From the NCBI GenBank assembly GCA_033220425.1, contig CM065651.1:1550001-1614000 (forward strand): a stretch of 64,000 nt of DNA, read 5' to 3'. The stretch is from Lepraria neglecta. Its lineage: Eukaryota; Ascomycota; Lecanoromycetes; Lecanorales; Stereocaulaceae. A program made the position numbers and the translations under genes. Below are positions 59,747 through 64,000 of this stretch, piece by piece. Under the pieces are notes generated by a model. That model was given only the letters and a program-made list of their open reading frames with translations, was not told where the DNA came from and did not search any database. How positions within the stretch are numbered: the first letter of the stretch is position 1; every line of letters begins with the position of its first letter.

Positions 59747-60499
59747 TGGGCGAGATGGAAGAAATGTTTATTATAAAGACGGCCTTGAAGGGGGTCTTGT
59801 GCCACAATCAAAGAAGAAGAGAGGGTCGAATCAGGGCAACAAACGATGAAGCATGGTGTGCGGATCTCGTTATGGAAGTAGCTCAATTCTGTGCTGAAAC
59901 CCCCAGTCCTAAAAAGCCGCTTGAGTCAAGCTCCAGCTCCATAAGTTAGAGGGTTTCCTTGGCCCAAAGAATACCAATTCTAAGGGGGTTTTCACCTCCT
60001 CTATGTAAGGTATCTATCTATACAAGGCTTAAGCTTCAAAACTCGCAATCTCGCGGTGCTTCGAGCCAACGTACCAGACTTTGTTTACGCTTCTTGGTCG
60101 GTCTTAGAGAGCCTGAATGGGAAGTCCGCCCCCATAAGTACATGTGGGTGTGCACCGAGTGGATCCTAGGCGAATATTGACTTTGCAGACTAGAAGGGTT
60201 CACTCCCCAACCGGCCAAACCCCCCAACCGTTCACCTTGCTCTAACTCCACAGATACGAAGTTTGACAATATATTTTTGCGTATAGAATTGTGGATTTTA
60301 TACGTCTCTAAAAGTTTGGTACGGAATCTTTTATCAAAATTTGCCTGGTTGGTGAATTGTAGAGCTCTGCAAATTTTCGCTGCCTGCCCCGCTAGGAGAG
60401 CCCTAGCGTTGTACCCCCGGAGCAGAGATATCGATAATTCCGGGCGGCAGCCCTACAAGGCTGGCCGGTTGGGTTTGGACGGTTGGAGGGTGAACCCTT
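59747..60499. other. Intergenic, AT-rich in part
   Basis: This is the 3' flank of cardiolipin synthase. From about 60180 it becomes compositionally uneven (AT-rich 60250-60330 beside GC-rich patches), like repeat-derived DNA. No gene was recognised. Confidence 0.4.
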
Positions 60500-61119
60500 C
60501 ACAGGGGGTGCAAAAAGTCAGTATACCGAGGTTTAGCCGGAAGCAGAAGCTCCAGAGTAACTTATCTTTGTTTTCTTCTCCGTAGACTACGCGTTCCTGA
60601 AGAATTTTTTTGACTTATTACTTTGACAGGTGCTTATCTATATAATTAGGCGTTTTTTCGCCTCTTCCTGAGCGAATTTTGAAGGGTATAGGTTCTACAA
60701 TTAATATCCTAATAAGCTAATTGAGCGGTAGGGTTGATTTCGGACTAGATTGTCTGAATCGAGTAATTATGTAAGCGTAGAGTCTGGAATTTTCGGAGGA
60801 CGTCCCGGACGATGTCTGCCAGTACGTCTAGTACCAGAGGAACCCTGAAGCTTGCGTATACGGAGCCATTTGTATCCAGTAGGCTTGATTACTCCTTGCT
60901 CTTCAAAGACCTCTGTAAGAGTCTTATCGCCACGTGTATCAACCGCTTGGTAAAATCGCGTCTTCCGCCGTGTAGTAGCTTCTCGACATGCTGTTTCTGC
61001 AGCTTGTGGAGTAGGTGAGGGTGTTCTGGGGTCCATAGGGTGGATATTCAGTGGTGGTGTTTTTGAAAAGTTCTATGTCCGGCTAAACCTCGGTATACTG
61101 ACTTTTTGCACCCCCTGTG
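60500..61119. mobile_element. Tc1/mariner-like non-autonomous element (620 bp)
   Basis: Positions 60500-60540 and 61079-61119 are perfect 41-bp terminal inverted repeats that begin CACAGGGGGTGCAAAAAGTC, close to known fungal mariner-type tips. No TA duplication flanks it; instead CTT occurs directly outside both ends (60497-60499, 61120-61122), which may be coincidence. The interior encodes only the DNA-binding N-terminus of a transposase. Confidence 0.85.
60767..61036 (-). pseudogene. Truncated Tc1/mariner-like transposase, DNA-binding part, 89 aa
   Basis: Inside the TIR element, an ATG at 61036 opens 89 codons. Residues about 22-60 form an HTH (RRKTRFYQAVDTRGDKTLTE, then GVIKPTGYKWLRIRK), followed by an Arg/Pro-rich GRPP hook (RTGRHRPGRPPKIPD) that binds the minor groove in such transposases. 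The DDE catalytic domain is absent, so the element cannot move by itself. Confidence 0.75.
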
Positions 61120-61126
61120 CTTCTAC

Positions 61127-61150
61127 GTAACGAATTACGTAATTCGTTAC
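61127..61150. repeat. Perfect 24-bp palindrome next to the right TIR
   Basis: The sequence from 61127 to 61150 is its own exact reverse complement, centred on ATTACGTAAT. It begins eight bases outside the 620-bp element. It could be a hairpin-forming relic of another repeat. Confidence 0.9.
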
Positions 61151-61651
61151 ATAATCAGGCAACCGCCTGCTGTTGCCTACCTCATTAAGCACCAACCAAG
61201 TCCTTCTCCTGGGCCTCTACAAGGGGCCCTTCAGCTCAAACAATCTTTGAACTCCGTTTAGCAACCCTACGGCTACCTAGCAAGGCATAGACATTGCCCA
61301 TTGCTCAACGCCAGGTCGAGGGAAGATGTCGTCAGGTAACAAGGACAATGTGGGAAGTGGCCCCTAGGTAGGTGAATACTGTCGGTTCTTCGTACGACGA
61401 CTATATAGCGTTGAGCCTTTATTCCATGATGATGCTGATCCCAATCTCGGCAGTAGACCCCACCTACATCTCCCTCTACATCTCCCAAGTCCTCCAAGTC
61501 CTCCAAATCCTCCAAATCCTCCAAATCCTCAGCTTCATCAACTTCGTCCCAATCGTCCCAATCGTCCAAGGATTCTGCCGACCCGCAGCGAACCAAAGCT
61601 GCAGACAAATGTGCAGCTTACCCCAGTGTCTTACCCTCGATCCCATTAGTC
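61151..61651. other. Intergenic with 9-bp repeats
   Basis: Near 61484-61530, TCCTCCAAA/G recurs about five times, and ATCGTCCCA-like units follow. They create spurious acidic (Asp/Leu/Glu) frames on the minus strand. The rest is the promoter of the nuclease-like gene. Confidence 0.6.
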
Positions 61652-62828
61652 ATGGCTAGTGGCCAGCCCAGTCAGGAAGCAACAACTATGGTTGATACAA
61701 CACCAGTAGACCAAGCTACCGGCAGCGGCCCTCCCGATCTCTTCATACACCTAGAAATCAACCACTGGAAACCTGACGTTGTTGCTAAAATCGAGGAATA
61801 CGGTGGACTCGGGAGGTTGGAATCCCAGAAATACAAGGTAGCCTGCGATTACCAGACATTTCAGTCTGACATGGTAGACTGCGGTATACCAGCCAAGTTC
61901 GAGTATTTACATGGCTTTGCAGAGATTACGGTATTTGCATCTACCATCATCCATAATGCTATTGGGATGTTCCCGTGGGGGTTTTGGATTCGAAACCTAC
62001 CAGACCATCCAACCTTGCAAGCCCAGGGTACAGCGCTCCCAGGCCTGGATATTCTTCTCGATGTTAACGTCGACTCTCTTGTCACTTACAAAGCTGATTT
62101 ATCGGACAACAAACGCGTAGATTTCGCAGCTGATATACAAATTGGGACATTTCTGAACGACGATCCCCAAAAACCTGGAATTATTATCGAGGTCGCTTAC
62201 TCTGAGAGCTTCAAACACGCCAAAGCAAAGGCGAAAGAGTATCTCTTTGCCGATAAACCTCGGCCATCAGTTGTGGTCATTTTCAATTACGCCCAAAAAC
62301 AAAGTGCTGACGAATACCGAAATGTAGAGCTCAAATTCGAGGTCCTCCGACGTCACGAGACTATCCCAGGCGATCTAGAGGTGTTTGAACAAGGAGTAAG
62401 TTGATTATAATACCAGATATATAGAGGGTTACCTGCTGACATTTTGCAATTAGTACGCATGGCCTCCAGCAAAAGTGAATGTGCCATCAAACACCCAGTA
62501 TATCACGTTCTCGCTCGAAGAAATTTTCGGCAACCTTGAAGTAATTCAACAAGGTATCGAAATACAGCAAGACCTTTCCAAAGCGCCTAGTCCATACCAC
62601 CTTGACATCTTTGAGGAATTGCCACACGAGTTCCTGATACGCCTTAAGGAGAAGGTGGAGATGGGTGAAGTCGCCAAGCTACCTATCTCCTACATCACCC
62701 AGACGGTAAAAGCTAAATTACAGAGTCAGAAGAGTCAAGACAGAGTCGTTGCAGAGTTTGAAGGCACGAAGCCAAAGCGGGATGAGGATCTCCTTGCGAG
62801 ACAGGAGCAGACCTTTAGAAGGCGCTAG
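61652..62828 (+). CDS. Uncharacterised protein, possible PD-(D/E)XK (Uma2-like) nuclease fold, 372 aa
   Basis: The exons 61652-62395 and 62454-62828 join in frame through a GTAAGT intron. The middle of the first exon has an arrangement like Uma2-type nucleases: a strand-rich lead (LDILLDVNVDSLVTYK), then KRVDFAADIQIGTFLNDD, then PGIIIEVAYSESFKHAKAKA with KEYL. There D (in RVDFAAD) and E (in IIEVAYSES) would be metal ligands, followed by a helix. The C-terminal part is helical and charged (LIRLKEKVEMGEVAKLPISY). The nuclease idea rests on this motif order only. It could equally be an inactive member or another fold. It neighbours a transposon relic. Confidence 0.6.
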
Positions 62829-63628
62829 TGTACTGTTTTGAATGGCCTGATCCAAGGCTGATTCATGTTCACATACAGAGGAAGCAAGGTCATAGCATGA
62901 TATTGCTTATGCCTTTTCGTGCAAGCTGACGGCATGCTTACTAGATATTAAAGTAGGGTTAATTACACTTAAGATTTCGACTACCTGTAGCTAGAGAAAC
63001 ATCATCAGCCCTTCTTTTTTACAAAATCAGGTGTTGACATGCTTACGCTCTCGACTCTGTTGGATCTAGAAGTCTGCTTAAGAAATCGTGAGAGCGAGCT
63101 CGACGAAGCCTTCAATGATTCGGACTCGGCACGTAGCCGGATCACAGATCTCTATGAAAATTCTAAAAGCATCCGCTATGCTGATGAGTAGGGATCAGGC
63201 GTGCTAACGGCATGACTTTCCTTATAGCATTCCTGACCATCCCACCCACGTGATTAAGTGATATCCTTGAAGCGCCTTTCGGTCACGTCCTCGGTGATAG
63301 ATCATCAAGCCAGAGGTTTGTAAGACATCCTAAAGTGCTTCACGGGTCATGCTGGGTTCTCTAAGCGACATTTTGCGCCAAGATTATGGAATCCTCACAC
63401 TGCTTTTGTACTCAATGCAGATGTTGCCTCGCGGGAGCCGGTCTTGAAGAACTCCGGTTCCTGAAGACCACTCATTGATATCTGATCCTATACCCTGAAC
63501 TGGTCTATATAGTGGGACTCTTCCCAGACTTCAGCTATGTCTTTCCACTGCTGTTACTCAATCCAGAGACACTTCCTTATCTATCTGCCATCTTATTTGT
63601 ACAAGTATTGTGATCAACCTTTCCAAAG
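62829..63628. other. Intergenic, 0.8 kb
   Basis: No gene was recognised. The right part is the promoter of the following gene. Confidence 0.45.
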
Positions 63629-64000
63629 ATGCGGTCTTCTCAACTCTTAAGCTTCATAGCTATCAACGTTGGGGTGACCTATTCCCTTGCCTATCGTCAA
63701 AATCGCGCCGCATACTTTCAGGACAATGACCCTGCCGGTAACTCTATCGTTGCGCTTCAGATCTTCGAGCTCCGATGGCACTCTCTCAAATCCAGTGCGC
63801 ACTTCCACAGGCGGTAAGGGCTTAGCAGGTCTACTCGCCATCTGTCAGGACTCCGTGGTGGTGGATGATCATGTAAGCCTCCTCTACTCACGAACCATGA
63901 CAATAACATGAATTAACGCTAGAATCTAGTACCTTTTCACCGTCAATGCAGGCGATGATACCTTCTCTCTCTTCACCATCAATGGCGACGACCCCGAGTA
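63629..64000 (+). pseudogene. Secreted lactonase/3-carboxymuconate-cyclase-like protein, 5' part with frameshift (runs off the right edge)
   Basis: The ATG at 63629 starts a signal peptide (MRSSQLLSFIAINVGVTYSL) followed by AAYFQDNDPAGNSIVALQI, the first blade of a seven-bladed propeller as in fungal carboxymuconate-cyclase-like proteins. The match then moves to the next frame near 63764 (SSSDGTLSNPVRTSTGGKGL). A GTAAGC intron (63873-63929) joins to YLFTVNAGDDTFSLFTINGD, the second blade. The needed change is a single base with no room for an intron. It is therefore a pseudogene or a sequence error. The remainder lies outside the window. Confidence 0.55.

Noticed and set aside
61273-61608. 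Acidic Asp/Leu/Glu-repeat frame on the minus strand
   Set aside because: It arises from the 9-bp TCCTCCAAA repeat and lacks any other support.

Overview
The window looks like nuclear DNA of a filamentous ascomycete (Pezizomycotina). The case rests on many introns of about 50-60 nt with GTRNGT donors and CTAAC/CTGAC-type branch sites, on fungus-specific genes (the ERMES subunit MMM1, a KNR4/SMI1-like regulator, an SGE1/WOR1-type WOPR regulator, a GDP-mannose transporter, alpha-aminoadipate-pathway saccharopine dehydrogenase), and on short inverted-repeat DNA transposon relics. The mix of secreted Thr-rich proteins and decayed genes would suit a plant-associated Leotiomycete, but that placement is inference. 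Nothing resembles an operon, a CRISPR array, a prophage or a secondary-metabolite cluster.

Layout. 1-7 kb is accessory: a partial ankyrin-repeat gene, a TIR element with TA flanks, a decayed secreted Thr-rich gene, and an intact seven-exon gene for a secreted, probably GPI-anchored protein. 8-22 kb is conserved housekeeping: a vacuolar amino-acid transporter of AVT type, eRF1, a CorA/ALR-type Mg2+ transporter, a PNRC/Edc1-motif protein, RBX1, signal peptidase subunit SPC1 and a mitochondrial HTD2-like dehydratase. 22-30 kb is decayed or lineage-specific: a broken dynamin-like GTPase, an F-box-like gene and a broken gene of another uncharacterised family. 30-34 kb holds MMM1 and the GDP-mannose transporter. 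34-38 kb is again decayed. 38-44 kb has an unusually intron-rich LYS1-like gene, a PLP1/TXNDC9-like gene and SMI1. 44-46 kb carries a decayed ~63-bp tandem repeat. 46-51 kb has an uncharacterised basic protein, a damaged paralogue of the 25-kb F-box-like gene and an OCH1-type glycosyltransferase. About 5 kb without recognisable genes then precedes the WOPR regulator at 56 kb. The right end has cardiolipin synthase, a Tc1/mariner-like relic, a possible PD-(D/E)XK (Uma2-like) nuclease and the damaged start of a secreted lactonase-like gene.

The genes do not form one pathway. Functional themes are the secretory route and cell wall (SPC1, GDP-mannose transporter, OCH1-like enzyme, SMI1, GPI protein), mitochondria (MMM1, cardiolipin synthase, HTD2) and translation or mRNA turnover (eRF1, PNRC/Edc1-like). 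The most distinctive observations are a GC-AG intron giving eRF1 a 5-nt terminal coding exon, LYS1 micro-exons, several gene relics carrying frameshifts and nonsense codons, two TIR elements, and the long empty region upstream of the WOPR regulator. I found no convincing new multi-gene system. All exon models come from reading frame, splice signals and recalled family conservation; no database search was run.
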